From Corynebacterium lizhenjunii (GTDB lineage Bacteria > Actinomycetota > Actinomycetes > Mycobacteriales > Mycobacteriaceae), in contig NZ_CP064954.1 of NCBI RefSeq assembly GCF_011038655.2, positions 1,364,001-1,428,000 on the forward strand: DNA of 64,000 nucleotides, written 5' to 3'. Shown here one piece after another: positions 19,927 through 28,574 of the stretch. The position numbers and the translations under genes were made by a program. The notes beneath the pieces are model-generated. The model did not search any database and was not told the DNA's origin. It was given only the letters and a program-made list of their open reading frames with translations. Numbering within the stretch: position 1 is the stretch's first letter; every line of letters begins with the position of its first letter.

Positions 19927-21336
19927 ATGACCATTAGCGTTATCGACATGTTTTCCATCGGCATCGGGCCGTCGTCTTCCCATACGGTAGGCCCCATGCG
20001 CGCAGCGCATGCGTTCGTTCGCAGCCTGCCAGCCTTTCCGGCGAAGGTGGATATTGAACTGCGCGGCTCTCTTTCAGCCACCGGAAAAGGACACGCTACC
20101 GACCGCGCCGCGATTTTGGGCCTGGTTGGCTGGGAGCCCTTGACGGTTCCACTCGACGCAGAGCCAGCACCTGGGGCGTTTATTGCTTCCCAGGGACGTG
20201 CCACCGGGCCGTGGGGCACGCTGGATTACTCCATTAGCTTTGATAACACCCCAGTACCAGAGCACCCCAATTGCGTCATTTTCAGTGCTTGGGACGCAGA
20301 CGGCGAAGAGCTAGCCGTGGGTAAAGAGTATTTTTCAGTCGGCGGCGGGTTTATTCTTTCCCGTAAGGAGTTAGATGCTGAACTCAGCGCCAGCGAGGAA
20401 GTGCCCATGGGAGTCGCCGCAGCTGCTGTGGCAGATTCGGTGCCCTATAGCTTCAGCAACTCCCGTGAGCTCCAAGAACACTGTGCGCGCACGGGCTTGA
20501 GCATTTGGGAAATTGTGCTGGCCAACGAAGAAGTCTTGCACCGCCATGATGGCGGCGCAGCGAAGGTCCTCGCGCACCTGGACCAAGTGTGGGATACCAT
20601 GCGCGAGTGCGTCACCCACGGCATAGCTACCCGGGGAATTCTTCCTGGCGGACTGCAGGTGGTGCGACGTGCGCCGAAGCTCTACCGCCAGCTTCTAGAA
20701 CGCCAAGATAGCGATAGCTGCGGCTTTTCTGCCATGGAGTGGGTCAACCTTTTCGCCTTGGCTGTTAATGAGCAAAATGCCGCAGGCGGGCGGGTGGTCA
20801 CCGCCCCCACCAATGGCGCCTGCGGAATCATTCCTGCTGTGTTGCATTATGCCCGCGACTTCCAGCCCAACTTCACGCGTGACTCTGCCCGCCGCTACCT
20901 GCTCACTGCCGGTGCTATTGGCATGATTATCAAGCAAAATGCCTCCATCTCCGGCGCGGAGGTCGGCTGCCAGGGAGAGGTCGGATCAGCGTCATCCATG
21001 GCCGCTGCCGGTATGGCCGAACTGCTTGGCTGCACGGCTGCGCAGATTGAAAACGCTGCGGAGATTGCCCTGGAACACAACCTGGGGTTGACATGCGACC
21101 CAGTCGGTGGCCTAGTGCAGGTGCCCTGCATAGAGCGCAACGCCATTGGGGCAGTCAAGTCCATCAACGCCGCCCGCTTGGCCAAGATGAACGACGGGGA
21201 AAACATCGTCACCCTCGACGACGTGGTGCAAACCATGGCAGAAACTGGCCGGGACATGATGGACAAGTACAAGGAGACCTCCGTGGGCGGCCTGGCCAAG
21301 ACCATGGGCCTGGTGGTCTCCCAGGTGGAGTGCTAG
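19927..21336 (+). CDS. sdaA: L-serine ammonia-lyase (iron-sulfur, single chain)
   Basis: Deaminates L-serine to pyruvate and ammonia with a [4Fe-4S] cluster. The 469-residue chain fuses beta and alpha domains. The N-terminal [21 protein letters not shown] is diagnostic. The C-terminal half holds [34 protein letters not shown] and [18 protein letters not shown] with the cluster cysteines. ATG 19927 follows GAAAGGTG-CAGG. It ends four bases into the convergent hisS gene, leaving no room for a terminator between the two. A 92-bp leader separates it from the flavin pair. Confidence 0.95.
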   Translation: MTISVIDMFSIGIGPSSSHTVGPMRAAHAFVRSLPAFPAKVDIELRGSLSATGKGHATDRAAILGLVGWEPLTVPLDAEPAPGAFIASQGRATGPWGTLDYSISFDNTPVPEHPNCVIFSAWDADGEELAVGKEYFSVGGGFILSRKELDAELSASEEVPMGVAAAAVADSVPYSFSNSRELQEHCARTGLSIWEIVLANEEVLHRHDGGAAKVLAHLDQVWDTMRECVTHGIATRGILPGGLQVVRRAPKLYRQLLERQDSDSCGFSAMEWVNLFALAVNEQNAAGGRVVTAPTNGACGIIPAVLHYARDFQPNFTRDSARRYLLTAGAIGMIIKQNASISGAEVGCQGEVGSASSMAAAGMAELLGCTAAQIENAAEIALEHNLGLTCDPVGGLVQVPCIERNAIGAVKSINAARLAKMNDGENIVTLDDVVQTMAETGRDMMDKYKETSVGGLAKTMGLVVSQVEC

Positions 21337-22610
21337 CGCTGCTGGCTCAAATACTCCGCCAGCTTGTCCAACCCCACGTTTTCTTGCGTGTGTGCAGCCA
21401 AGTCCTTGACTGCCACCTCGCCGGCGGCGAGCTCCTGGTCTCCCAGGACCAGGGCCCAGCGCGCTCCGGCGCGGTCCGCGCCCTTCATCGCTCCCTTTAA
21501 GCCGCGGTCGCCGAAGGACATATCAGCGCTGATACCAGCCTGGCGCAGGCGATCCACGACCCCCACCATGGCGCGTTTAGCCTCTGCGCCCAAGGCCACG
21601 CCAAAGACCTCGACGCGTGATTGCTGTGCCGCAAGGTCTACTTCCTCGGCTTCCAGAGCCAAGACCGCGCGGTCTACACCCAGGCCATAGCCAATACCTG
21701 AGAGGTCTTGGCCTCCCAGTTGCGCCATCAAACCGTCGTAACGCCCGCCTCCGCCAATACCGGACTGCGCGCCCAACAGCGGGTGGACGAACTCGAAACA
21801 GGTCTTGGTGTAGTAGTCCAGCCCGCGCACCATGCGCGGGTTAATGGTGTAGTCCACTCCCAAGTCATCCAGCAGACCCGTGACCGTTTCAAAGTGCTCA
21901 CGGCACGGGCCACTGAGATGGTCGAGCATCAAGGGGGCATCGGCAAGCTGCTCCTGGACCTCCGGGCGCTTATCGTCAAGCACCCGCAGCGGATTAATCT
22001 CTGCACGGCGGCGGGTCTCAGCATCCAAATCCAGATCAAACAAGAATGCCTGCAACTTCTCCCGGTAAGCCGGGCGGCAGGTGCTATCACCCAAGCTGGT
22101 CAATTCCAGGCGGAATTGACGCAGGCCAATGGCGCGCAAACTGCGGTCAGCCAGGGCAATAACCTCGGCATCCAAAGCCGGATCATCGACACCAATGGCC
22201 TCCACGCCAACTTGCTGAAGCTGGCGCAGGCGGCCAGCTTGGGGGCGCTCATAGCGGAAGAAAGGCCCATAATAGGCCATTTTGACCGGCAGCTGACCGC
22301 GGTCCAAGTTGTGCTCAATCACCGCTCGCATAACGCCCGCAGTACCCTCCGGGCGCAGCGTCACCGAACGATTACCACGGTCAGTAAAGGTGTACATTTC
22401 CTTGCTCACCACGTCCGTAGATTCGCCCACACCGCGGGCAAACAAGGTGGTGTCTTCGAACACCGGCAGCTCCAAGTGCTGGTAGCCAGCCAAGTGGGCT
22501 TGGTCCACATAAGTCTGCCGGACATGGTAGAACGTCGCGGACTGCGGCGGCACATAATCGGGCACGCCACGCGGGGCTGACAGGGCTTGAAACTGTTTTT
22601 GCGAACTCAC
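21333..22610 (-). CDS. hisS: Histidine--tRNA ligase
   Basis: Class II synthetase, 425 residues from GTG 22610 behind AAGGGGC, giving the N-terminus [18 protein letters not shown]. Motif 2 is in [16 protein letters not shown] and [16 protein letters not shown], the histidine-binding loops are [14 protein letters not shown] and [11 protein letters not shown], and the C-terminal anticodon domain begins near residue 330. The open frame extends 48 bp upstream without a ribosome site. 48 bp after the metallo-hydrolase gene, same strand; the pair is conserved in actinobacteria. Confidence 0.95.
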   Translation of the reverse strand: MSSQKQFQALSAPRGVPDYVPPQSATFYHVRQTYVDQAHLAGYQHLELPVFEDTTLFARGVGESTDVVSKEMYTFTDRGNRSVTLRPEGTAGVMRAVIEHNLDRGQLPVKMAYYGPFFRYERPQAGRLRQLQQVGVEAIGVDDPALDAEVIALADRSLRAIGLRQFRLELTSLGDSTCRPAYREKLQAFLFDLDLDAETRRRAEINPLRVLDDKRPEVQEQLADAPLMLDHLSGPCREHFETVTGLLDDLGVDYTINPRMVRGLDYYTKTCFEFVHPLLGAQSGIGGGGRYDGLMAQLGGQDLSGIGYGLGVDRAVLALEAEEVDLAAQQSRVEVFGVALGAEAKRAMVGVVDRLRQAGISADMSFGDRGLKGAMKGADRAGARWALVLGDQELAAGEVAVKDLAAHTQENVGLDKLAEYLSQQR

Positions 22611-22658
22611 GCCCCTTAGCCTAACCGATAGACTCTGAAGCCCGGCGCACCGCTCCAA

Positions 22659-23300
22659 CTACCCCTGCTGCACCGCGAGGAGGAACTGATTGCTGCGGCG
22701 TTCCGCGCGCATAGAAGTCGTAGCGCCGTGCCCAGGCAGCAACGCCAGCTCGTCAGCCAATGGCAGCACCACCTCGCGCAAGGTGCGCTCCATGGCCTGC
22801 GGGTCAGAACCCGGCAGGTCTGTACGCCCAATCGAGCCTTTGAACACCACGTCTCCGGTCAACGCAAAGCCCTCACCGCGCACTATCACGCACCCGGGCG
22901 AATGCCCTGGGGCGTGTAGAAGGTCAAAACTCATTCCACACACCTCCAGGTGCGGGCCATCAAGGTCGCGCAAATCTGCAATGGGCAGCATGCCTTCGGC
23001 ATCGAAGAGTTGCCGGGAGTTCGCTGGCATGCCTGGGGCCTTGTCCAACCAGGGAGCATCGGCAGAATGAATGTAAACCGGCACCCCGTGCGCGGCTGCC
23101 AAGTCCCCAGCCTCCCGGGTATGGTCCAGATGCCCATGAGTCAAAACTATCGCCCCCAGGCTCAGCCCATGTTCCGCCACTAGGGACTCCACCCGCACGC
23201 GCGCGTGCAGCCCAGGATCCACCACCAGGGCCTGGCCGTTCAAGGCAAGAATATAGGTATTGGCCTGGTAGGGTCCGGCCGCAAATCCATAAATGTCCAT
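22659..23300 (-). CDS. MBL-fold metallo-hydrolase (glyoxalase II-like)
   Basis: 213-residue metallo-beta-lactamase fold hydrolase. The dinuclear zinc motif is VLTHGHLDHTREAGD near residue 54. Further ligands are the histidine in LHAPGHSPGC near 132, the aspartate in ALTGDVVFKGSIGRTDLPG, and the final GHG in LLPGHGATTSM. This is the hydroxyacylglutathione-hydrolase-like subgroup without the C-terminal substrate-binding domain. In mycothiol-producing bacteria the thioester substrate is uncertain. Start ATG 23300 follows AGGGTGAG. Upstream of hisS in the same direction. Confidence 0.9.
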   Translation of the reverse strand: MDIYGFAAGPYQANTYILALNGQALVVDPGLHARVRVESLVAEHGLSLGAIVLTHGHLDHTREAGDLAAAHGVPVYIHSADAPWLDKAPGMPANSRQLFDAEGMLPIADLRDLDGPHLEVCGMSFDLLHAPGHSPGCVIVRGEGFALTGDVVFKGSIGRTDLPGSDPQAMERTLREVVLPLADELALLPGHGATTSMRAERRSNQFLLAVQQG

Positions 23301-23383
23301 AAGCTCACCCTACCTATCCCCCACGTGTTTTAAGGCCACCGTCGCGCCCCAACAGGCAAGACGATGGCCCTCCAACCCACGGT

Positions 23384-23881
23384 TTAGTTCAGCGCGGCAA
23401 TGGCGGCTGCGTAGTCTGGCTCCTCCGTGACCTCATCCACCAGTTGGGTGTAGACCACTTTGTGCTCCGCATCCGTGACCACGATGGCGCGAGCCAGCAA
23501 GCCCTGCAGCGGCGAGCCCTGCAGCGTGAGCCCAAAATCCTCCCCGAAAGTGGAGCGGAATGCAGAGGCGGATACTACGTTCTCAATCCCCTCAGCGGCG
23601 CAGAAACGGCTCTGGGCAAAGGGGAGGTCTTTGGACACGCACAGGACGACGGTATTGTCCAAGCCTGCTGCTTCCTCATTGAAGGTGCGCATAGCCGCTG
23701 CACAGGTGCCGGTATCTACCGAGGGGAAGATGGATACCACCAGGCGCTTTCCGGCAAAGTCTGCAGCAGAAACGGCACCGAGGTCGGTACCCACCAAGTC
23801 GAAAGTCGGCAGCTGCTCGCCCACTGCGGGAAGGGTGCCGACGGTCTCTACGGGATCATTGTGAAAGGTTACTGTAGCCAT
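23384..23881 (-). CDS. tpx: Thiol peroxidase (Tpx, atypical 2-Cys peroxiredoxin)
   Basis: Reduces hydroperoxides with thioredoxin as partner. The 165-residue protein has the peroxidatic cysteine in [17 protein letters not shown] near residue 60 and the resolving cysteine in [16 protein letters not shown] near 95. ATG 23881 gives [15 protein letters not shown]. The longer open frame to 23974 runs through a low-complexity repeat and is rejected. Divergent from the cyclophilin gene, with a 219-bp promoter region between them. Confidence 0.95.
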   Translation of the reverse strand: MATVTFHNDPVETVGTLPAVGEQLPTFDLVGTDLGAVSAADFAGKRLVVSIFPSVDTGTCAAAMRTFNEEAAGLDNTVVLCVSKDLPFAQSRFCAAEGIENVVSASAFRSTFGEDFGLTLQGSPLQGLLARAIVVTDAEHKVVYTQLVDEVTEEPDYAAAIAALN

Positions 23882-23923
23882 GTCCCATAGAATACATATT
23901 TTCCCCCGGATGGTGGTCGCCGC

Positions 23924-23961
23924 AGTGCTGGCTGCCGGAGTGCTGGCTGCCGGAGTGCCGG
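23924..23961 (+). repeat. 15-bp tandem repeat in the tpx / cyclophilin spacer
   Basis: AGTGCTGGCTGCCGG occurs twice head to tail (23924-23938, 23939-23953), followed by the truncated unit AGTGCCGG. It lies 43 bases upstream of the tpx start codon. Copy number may vary between strains by slippage; no function is visible. Confidence 0.85.
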
Positions 23962-24100
23962 TAGGTGCACGCACCCACGGGACGCCTATAATCTGAAACT
24001 TGTCCCATGCACGTATCCACTCGGTGGCTAGCTAGTGGCCCGTTGGAATCCTCTCCGGCGCCAGCAACCACCACGGAGACCCACCAGAAAGCTGATTTCA

Positions 24101-24961
24101 GTGACTGACAATTCCAAGCGCGGCTCAGAAGCGCTGTCCCAGCTCGAGCGCGAGCTCAAGTCCCGCGATCGCAAAGACAAAGCCCGCCCCTTGGGCGTGG
24201 TCATGGCTTCCTTGGCTGCCATTGTGGTGCTCGGCGGCGGTATCACCTACATGGCCACCCGCGATGGTGAAGAAACCAAACTGGCCGAGCAGGTGGAAAG
24301 CTCGGAGACCACCACCACGGAAGAGGTAAAGCCCGTGGCTTTAACCGGCGAGCGCGCGGAAGCCCTACCGGAGACCGTACAGTGCACCTATGAGGAAGAC
24401 GGCCGTGACAATAACGGCGCCAAGCTCCCCAGCGGTAAGGACGTCTCTACTAAGGGCACCGCCACGGTCACGCTGGCTACTAATCAGGGTGATATTCCCT
24501 TGGAGCTCGACCGCGCCGTGGCTCCCTGCACCGTCAATGCCATTACTGAGCTGGCCAGCCAGGGCTACTATGACGACACTGTCTGCCACCGCATGACCAA
24601 CCAGGGCATCTTTGTGATCCAGTGTGGTGATCCCACCGGTACTGGCAGCGGCGGGCCGGGCTTCCAGTTTGCCAATGAGTACCCCACCGATGAGCTTGGC
24701 GATGCCCCCGCTTCCGGGCCAGTGCTCTACCCCAAGGGGTCCCTGGCCATGGCTAATTCTGGCCCGGGCACCAACGGCTCCCAGTTCTTTATCAATTTTG
24801 ATGATTCTCCGCTGGCCCCGGACTACACCTACTTTGGCACCGTCACCACTGAGGGCATGAAGACCGTGGAGAAGATCTCCGAGCTTGGCATTCAAGGCGG
24901 TGCTCCTGATGGCCCTCCAGCCGAGGAAGTCAAGATTAACAAGGCCACCGTTAAGTCCTAA
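24101..24961 (+). CDS. Secreted/membrane-anchored cyclophilin-type peptidylprolyl isomerase
   Basis: 286 residues. The cytoplasmic start is rich in Lys/Arg (RELKSRDRKDKARP), followed by one membrane helix at about 31-50 (LGVVMASLAAIVVLGGGITYM), a Thr/Glu-rich spacer and a cyclophilin domain from about residue 125. Cyclophilin signatures are VCHRMTNQGIFVIQCGDP and MANSGPGTNGSQFFINF. The catalytic Arg of FHR is kept (CHRM). Probable role is folding of exported proteins at the outer face of the membrane. Start GTG 24101 follows AGAAAG. An ATG frame opening at 24035 is not favoured. Conserved near rel and hisS in corynebacteria. Confidence 0.9.
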   Translation: MTDNSKRGSEALSQLERELKSRDRKDKARPLGVVMASLAAIVVLGGGITYMATRDGEETKLAEQVESSETTTTEEVKPVALTGERAEALPETVQCTYEEDGRDNNGAKLPSGKDVSTKGTATVTLATNQGDIPLELDRAVAPCTVNAITELASQGYYDDTVCHRMTNQGIFVIQCGDPTGTGSGGPGFQFANEYPTDELGDAPASGPVLYPKGSLAMANSGPGTNGSQFFINFDDSPLAPDYTYFGTVTTEGMKTVEKISELGIQGGAPDGPPAEEVKINKATVKS

Positions 24962-25046
24962 GCAGGCATTCTCTTGCATAACCCCCGCTACACGGCTAAC
25001 ATCGTTGAAGTCTGTATACCGTTACTTCACATGTAAGGATTTGAAC

Positions 25047-25400
25047 ATGAAGTTCTTCTCCCGCAAGGCATTCATCGCTACTGCTACCGCAGCTGCTGTC
25101 GCTTTCGGCGGCACCACCGTCGCTACCGCTGAGACCACCGACCCCACTCCGGTTGTGGAACCCTCCAACGGGGAAACTCCGGCTAACACTGAGGCGACTC
25201 CTAACACCACCCCGGCTGCAAAGAGCGGCTCCAACAGCGGTTCCTCCAAGGACGCCAATAAGGATGAGAAGTCCTCCATCAAGGACGTCCGCCCGCAGGA
25301 CATCACCGCTTGGATCACCGTGTTCACCACCGTTCTGGCTGCACTGGGCACCCTGATGACCTTCATGTCCAAGCACTTCAACCTGCCCATCGGCAAGTAA
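25047..25400 (+). CDS. Small secreted protein with C-terminal hydrophobic helix (paralogue A)
   Basis: 117 residues. A Sec signal peptide with basic start (MKFFSRKAF), an alanine-rich core and a probable cut at VATA-ETTD near residue 29 is followed by a Pro/Thr/Asn- and Ser/Lys-rich low-complexity spacer (about 30-80) and the final 35 residues DVRPQDITAWITVFTTVLA, a hydrophobic/amphipathic helix. Start ATG 25047 follows GTAAGGA. The C-terminal part resembles the end of the next gene product (PKEITNWLRVFERLIKAF). Size and layout resemble small helical envelope or channel-forming proteins, but no family is recognised. A strong terminator follows, so it is transcribed alone. Confidence 0.75.
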   Translation: MKFFSRKAFIATATAAAVAFGGTTVATAETTDPTPVVEPSNGETPANTEATPNTTPAAKSGSNSGSSKDANKDEKSSIKDVRPQDITAWITVFTTVLAALGTLMTFMSKHFNLPIGK

Positions 25401-25434
25401 GTCCCACAGCTGCACGCACCAACTGGTGCACTTC

Positions 25435-25474
25435 CCGCCCCTGCTAGCTTACGGCTAGGCGGGGGCGGATTTTT
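25435..25474 (+). terminator. Rho-independent terminator after paralogue A
   Basis: The GC-rich inverted repeat CCGCCCCTGCTAGC / GGCTAGGCGGGGGCGG (25435-25468, two small bulges) is followed by ATTTTTA. It separates the two secreted-paralogue genes transcriptionally. Confidence 0.85.
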
Positions 25475-25534
25475 ATGCCGCCACTGCCCTTCCCGGACGG
25501 CGGTACGTTCCCCCAATGAAAGGACCCTTTGACT

Positions 25535-25777
25535 ATGCGCCTTCGTAAGGCTCTGGTTGCTTCTGCAACTGCCACCGCCCTGCTCGTCTCTGGCCCGGCA
25601 ATCGCCACCGCCCAGGAAACCCCTGCTGCGTCCTCCGCTTCGGAGTGGTCTGATGCCCTCCTTGGCTCCTCCATGGACGAAAACGGCAAGGTCAACCCCA
25701 AGGAGATCACTAACTGGCTGCGTGTCTTCGAGCGCCTGATCAAGGCTTTCGATAGCCTGCTGAGCTTCAAGCTCTAA
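25535..25777 (+). CDS. Small secreted protein (paralogue B)
   Basis: 80 residues. Signal peptide MRLRKALVASATATALLV with probable cut at AIATA-QET near residue 27, a mature part of only about 53 residues with an acidic/serine stretch, then KVNPKEITNWLRVFERLIK and a final SLLSFKL helix. The PKEITNW...F..LIKAFDSLL pattern matches PQDITAW...F..VLAALGTLM of the preceding gene product, so the two are likely diverged duplicates. ATG 25535 follows GAAAGGA. The gene is flanked by terminators on both sides. Function unknown; secretion and amphipathic C-terminus suggest envelope association. Confidence 0.75.
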   Translation: MRLRKALVASATATALLVSGPAIATAQETPAASSASEWSDALLGSSMDENGKVNPKEITNWLRVFERLIKAFDSLLSFKL

Positions 25778-25794
25778 TCACCAGGACTACCCCG

Positions 25795-25862
25795 CCCCCG
25801 ATGGCGCCGGGTGCACCGCTGCGTTACTGTGCAGTGCGCCCCCCTGGCCCGTCGGGGGTTTA
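25795..25862 (+). terminator. Terminator after paralogue B
   Basis: A 10-bp stem CCCCCGATGG (25795-25804) / CCGTCGGGGG (25849-25858, one G-U pair) encloses a GC-rich secondary palindrome (GGCGC...GCGCC) and is followed by TTTATC. It lies just before the convergent DUF421 gene. Confidence 0.7.
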
Positions 25863-25911
25863 TCTATGAGCCCTCCCCTGGTGTCGGCATCCAGGCCGCT
25901 AAGATTCTCTG

Positions 25912-26556
25912 CTACTCGGTATCTGGGTGTTTAGCCTCCCGCTGCTCAGCTTCTCGATGCTCAGCTTCTCGCTGCTCGGTTACCCGGCGTTCGTGCTGCG
26001 CCAATGCCTGCTCAATGCCCAGCACATCTTCCAAGATGCGTGGATTGACGGGCTGGCCAGCCCGGATAATAGAAATCTGCCCGGTAGGCTCCAAGACCAT
26101 TGCTTGGACATCTGCCCGGCGGCCTAGGCCCGCCCGGCGAATAGCCGAGTGCACCTCGGACTCGCTGACGTGGGCAAGGCGCAGATTATCGTGCTGCAGC
26201 TCCCCAGCGTAGAGCAACAAAATGGGATGGCGATCAATGAAGCGAGTCCACCCCACGTAACGCTGCAAGGTACCAAAAGTGCTCTCCAGGATCATCAGCG
26301 TGGTCAGGCCGATAACGCCTGCGGCTAGGGTTGGTGGGTTGCCCACGATGACGCGGCCAGCCACCGCGCCAAACATGATAATGATGACGGCATCAGAAGC
26401 CGTCATTGACGTGAGTACTCGCGTGCCGAACAACTTCACCAGTACCATAAAGGACAGATAAATCCCGCAGGTGGCCAGGACCACCACGGGAATCCGGTGA
26501 GTTTCTATCCCCAGCTGGTAGTGCAGCTGGCGTGCAAGCTGTTCGATCCAATCCAC
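25912..26556 (-). CDS. DUF421 (YetF-like) membrane protein with Glu/Arg repeat tail
   Basis: 214 residues with three membrane helices in the first 95 (VVVLATCGIYLSFMVLVKLF, the conserved GTRVLTSMTASDAVIIIMFG and LAAGVIGLTTLMILE). The DUF421 cytoplasmic domain follows, with HPILLLYAGELQHDNLR, HSAIRRAGLGRRADVQAMVLE and TGQISII. The last 20 residues are a degenerate REAEQREAEH repeat encoded by 15-bp tandem units (about 25938-25985), unlike most family members. The role of the family is not established; the Bacillus homologue has been linked to envelope physiology. Co-oriented with the small membrane gene 28 bp upstream. Confidence 0.88.
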   Translation of the reverse strand: MDWIEQLARQLHYQLGIETHRIPVVVLATCGIYLSFMVLVKLFGTRVLTSMTASDAVIIIMFGAVAGRVIVGNPPTLAAGVIGLTTLMILESTFGTLQRYVGWTRFIDRHPILLLYAGELQHDNLRLAHVSESEVHSAIRRAGLGRRADVQAMVLEPTGQISIIRAGQPVNPRILEDVLGIEQALAQHERRVTEQREAEHREAEQREAKHPDTE

Positions 26557-26584
26557 AACCCCCTAGGCTACCTCATGGGCAGGT

Positions 26585-26782
26585 TCACTCAGTCTGGGGC
26601 TTGCGACTGTTCCTGCGGCGAATTAGGAGATCAATCGCCGGGTGCACGTAAAGAACAACTGTAGCCACCACGCCAACCCACCAAAGGCTGGCATCCTTAG
26701 TTGTTTTCGTGACTAACAGGGTCAATACAAAGAGCACACACAGAAAGTCAGCGATCGGTTTCGCTTTACTCCACATGTTCAT
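26585..26782 (-). CDS. Small two-helix membrane protein, unknown
   Basis: 65 residues with two predicted membrane segments (IADFLCVLFVLTLLVT and LWWVGVVATVVLYVHPAI) and a basic C-terminal tail (LLIRRRNSRKPQTE), giving an in/out/in topology. ATG 26782, with another in-frame ATG two codons later. It lies 28 bp before the DUF421 gene on the same strand and probably shares a transcript with it. The sequence upstream has been rearranged by the insertion sequence. Not recognised as a named family. Confidence 0.6.
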   Translation of the reverse strand: MNMWSKAKPIADFLCVLFVLTLLVTKTTKDASLWWVGVVATVVLYVHPAIDLLIRRRNSRKPQTE

Positions 26783-26807
26783 GCCAGGGGGCCTTCCAGG
26801 AAAGTTT

Positions 26808-26891
26808 CAAAACCCCTCCTCTGGGGATAACAATTGGCTCTCTCACCCCAATTGACTGCTAGCACCTCTAGCACGGAAGCCACGTATGTAA
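26808..26891 (+). repeat. Target-site duplication of the insertion sequence, left copy (84 bp)
   Basis: 84 bases identical to 28575-28658 on the other side of the insertion sequence, directly abutting its left end. The block contains three successive potential hairpins: CCCC/GGGG (26813-26826), CAATTGG/CCAATTG (26831-26854) and GCTAG/CTAGC (26858-26872). Before insertion it was a single copy between rel and the small membrane gene. Confidence 0.9.
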
Positions 26892-28574
26892 CCTGACTTG
26901 GCTCATCAGGGTGTGATTAAATTAACCCTTGACACGTAGGCCTGCAGTTTTGGTCTTGCGGGGTCGGGTTTTTCCGCACTAAGGGGGTAGGGGGCGGGGT
27001 TGGTTGTAATGTGATTTTTGTGAGCCCGTATATTCGTACCGTTACCACCGCCTCAGGTGCTACTGCTGTGCAGGTGGTGTTAGAAGAACGTGCAGGTAAA
27101 AAGGCGATGAAGCATATCGGCTCTGCCCACGATGACTATGAGCTAGCGTTGTTGAAAGCTGAAGCTCAACGCGTGATTGATGGGGATCAACTCTGCCTCG
27201 ATTTAGGGCTTGACGATAGGAATGCGCCTGCAGGTAGTGGGTCGAAAGACAATCCGTTACCGGTGAGTTCCCAAAAGGCTGGTGTCCTTTTAGAGTGCAT
27301 TGACTCGTGCTACCAGCGGCTTGGATTTGATGTTGCCACTGGTGGCGACCAGGTTTTTGCCAATCTAGTTCGCGCGCGGATTATTCAGCCAGGTTCCAAG
27401 CTGGATTCGATTGAGACTTTGGCCGAAGTTGGCGTGGTAAGTGCCACTTATGCCACAATCAAACGGCATTTAGCCAGCTACGCTACAGAGTCATTTCGTG
27501 AGATTTTGTCTCAAGCCTTAGCTCGCCATGCTGGTATCGGTGCAGGAAGCTTCGTCTTATACGACGTGACCACGCTGTATTTCGAAACTGATACTCCAGA
27601 TGACCTGCGTAAATCCGGCTTTTCGAAAGAACGCCGAGTCGAACCTCAAATCCTGGTAGGCCTGCTAACCGATGCCACGGGCTTCCCACTACATATCGGG
27701 GCCTATGAAGGCAACAAAGCCGAAACGCACACGTTGTTACCGATGATCCGGGCTTTTCAGTCTGCGTACAATCTCGACCGCGTCACGATTGTTGCTGATG
27801 CGGGCATGTTTTCAGCCGAGAACAAGACAGCTATCGTTGAGGCGGGGCTAGATTACATCCTTTCTACCAAAGTCCCCTCCCTGCCTGAGGTGATCACCCA
27901 GTGGAAACAGGAACATCCTGGCCAGGACTACACTCACGGGCAAATATGGTCCCAGCCTTCCTACACAGATCGACGCCATGCCACAACAGGCAAGCCGGAT
28001 TCTGTTACTCACTTTCACTACTCCTACGATCGGGCTCGACGAACAGTGCGCGGCATCGACGAGCAGCTAGCCAAGGCTGCCCGAGCAGTAGAAGGCAAAG
28101 TAGCGATCAAACGTAATCGATACATAGATCTCAAAGCCCCAAATAAAAAGGTCAACTACGAACTGGCCACCAAACATAGGGCCTTAGCTGGGATTAAAGG
28201 CTACGAAACGACGCTCACATCGATGCCCGCACCCGAGGTGCTCCGCGCCTACAGACATCTGCTCAACATTGAAAAATCGTTCCGAATGTCAAAGTCCGAT
28301 CTCAAAGCCCGCCCGATCTACGCGCGAACCGAAGACTCTATAAACGCCCACCTCAACATCGTCATGGCCGCTCTAGCAATCAGTCAGATGATGGAAACGG
28401 CCACAGGCAAAAGCATCAAACGCCTGGTACGAACCCTGAAAAAATACCGAACCTTCGAACTCAAACTCAACGGCACCACCATCCACGCCGCCACACCACT
28501 GCCCCCTGACGTCCAACAACTCCTCAACGCCATCACCCAAGCCTGACTTCCGCACTAAAATGAGCCAAGTCGGG
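26892..28574 (+). mobile_element. Complete insertion sequence, IS1634/IS1549-like, 1683 bp
   Basis: Ends are imperfect inverted repeats: CCTGACTTGGCTCAT at 26892-26906 and the complement CCCGACTTGGCTCAT at 28574-28560 (14 of 15 identical). One transposase gene fills the element. It is bounded by an 84-bp perfect direct repeat. Long, variable target duplications are reported for IS1549 of mycobacteria, which supports the family assignment. The exact length differs by one base depending on whether the shared C is given to the end or to the duplication. Confidence 0.93.
27011..28546 (+). CDS. IS1634-family DDE transposase
   Basis: 511-residue transposase of the IS4-like superfamily. Candidate catalytic residues are Asp185 in FVLYDVTTLYFET, Asp263 in VTIVADAGMFSAEN, and Glu421 in the Y..L.IEKSFRMSKSDL signature (Y-R-E-K type). 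The frame is intact from GTG 27011 to TGA, so the element may be active. It ends 28 bp inside the right terminal repeat. Base composition is lower in GC than in its neighbours. Confidence 0.94.
   Translation: MIFVSPYIRTVTTASGATAVQVVLEERAGKKAMKHIGSAHDDYELALLKAEAQRVIDGDQLCLDLGLDDRNAPAGSGSKDNPLPVSSQKAGVLLECIDSCYQRLGFDVATGGDQVFANLVRARIIQPGSKLDSIETLAEVGVVSATYATIKRHLASYATESFREILSQALARHAGIGAGSFVLYDVTTLYFETDTPDDLRKSGFSKERRVEPQILVGLLTDATGFPLHIGAYEGNKAETHTLLPMIRAFQSAYNLDRVTIVADAGMFSAENKTAIVEAGLDYILSTKVPSLPEVITQWKQEHPGQDYTHGQIWSQPSYTDRRHATTGKPDSVTHFHYSYDRARRTVRGIDEQLAKAARAVEGKVAIKRNRYIDLKAPNKKVNYELATKHRALAGIKGYETTLTSMPAPEVLRAYRHLLNIEKSFRMSKSDLKARPIYARTEDSINAHLNIVMAALAISQMMETATGKSIKRLVRTLKKYRTFELKLNGTTIHAATPLPPDVQQLLNAITQA

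Noticed and set aside
23924..23961. Possible CRISPR-like repeat
   Set aside because: Head-to-tail 15-bp units without spacers; no cas genes anywhere in the window.
23882..23974. N-terminal extension of tpx through the repeat region
   Set aside because: It encodes low-complexity STPAAST-type residues from the tandem repeat; the thiol peroxidase family starts at the internal ATG.
25795..25862. Riboswitch or sRNA upstream of the DUF421 gene
   Set aside because: The hairpin is oriented as the terminator of the preceding plus-strand gene and lies at the 3' end, not the 5' end, of the DUF421 gene.
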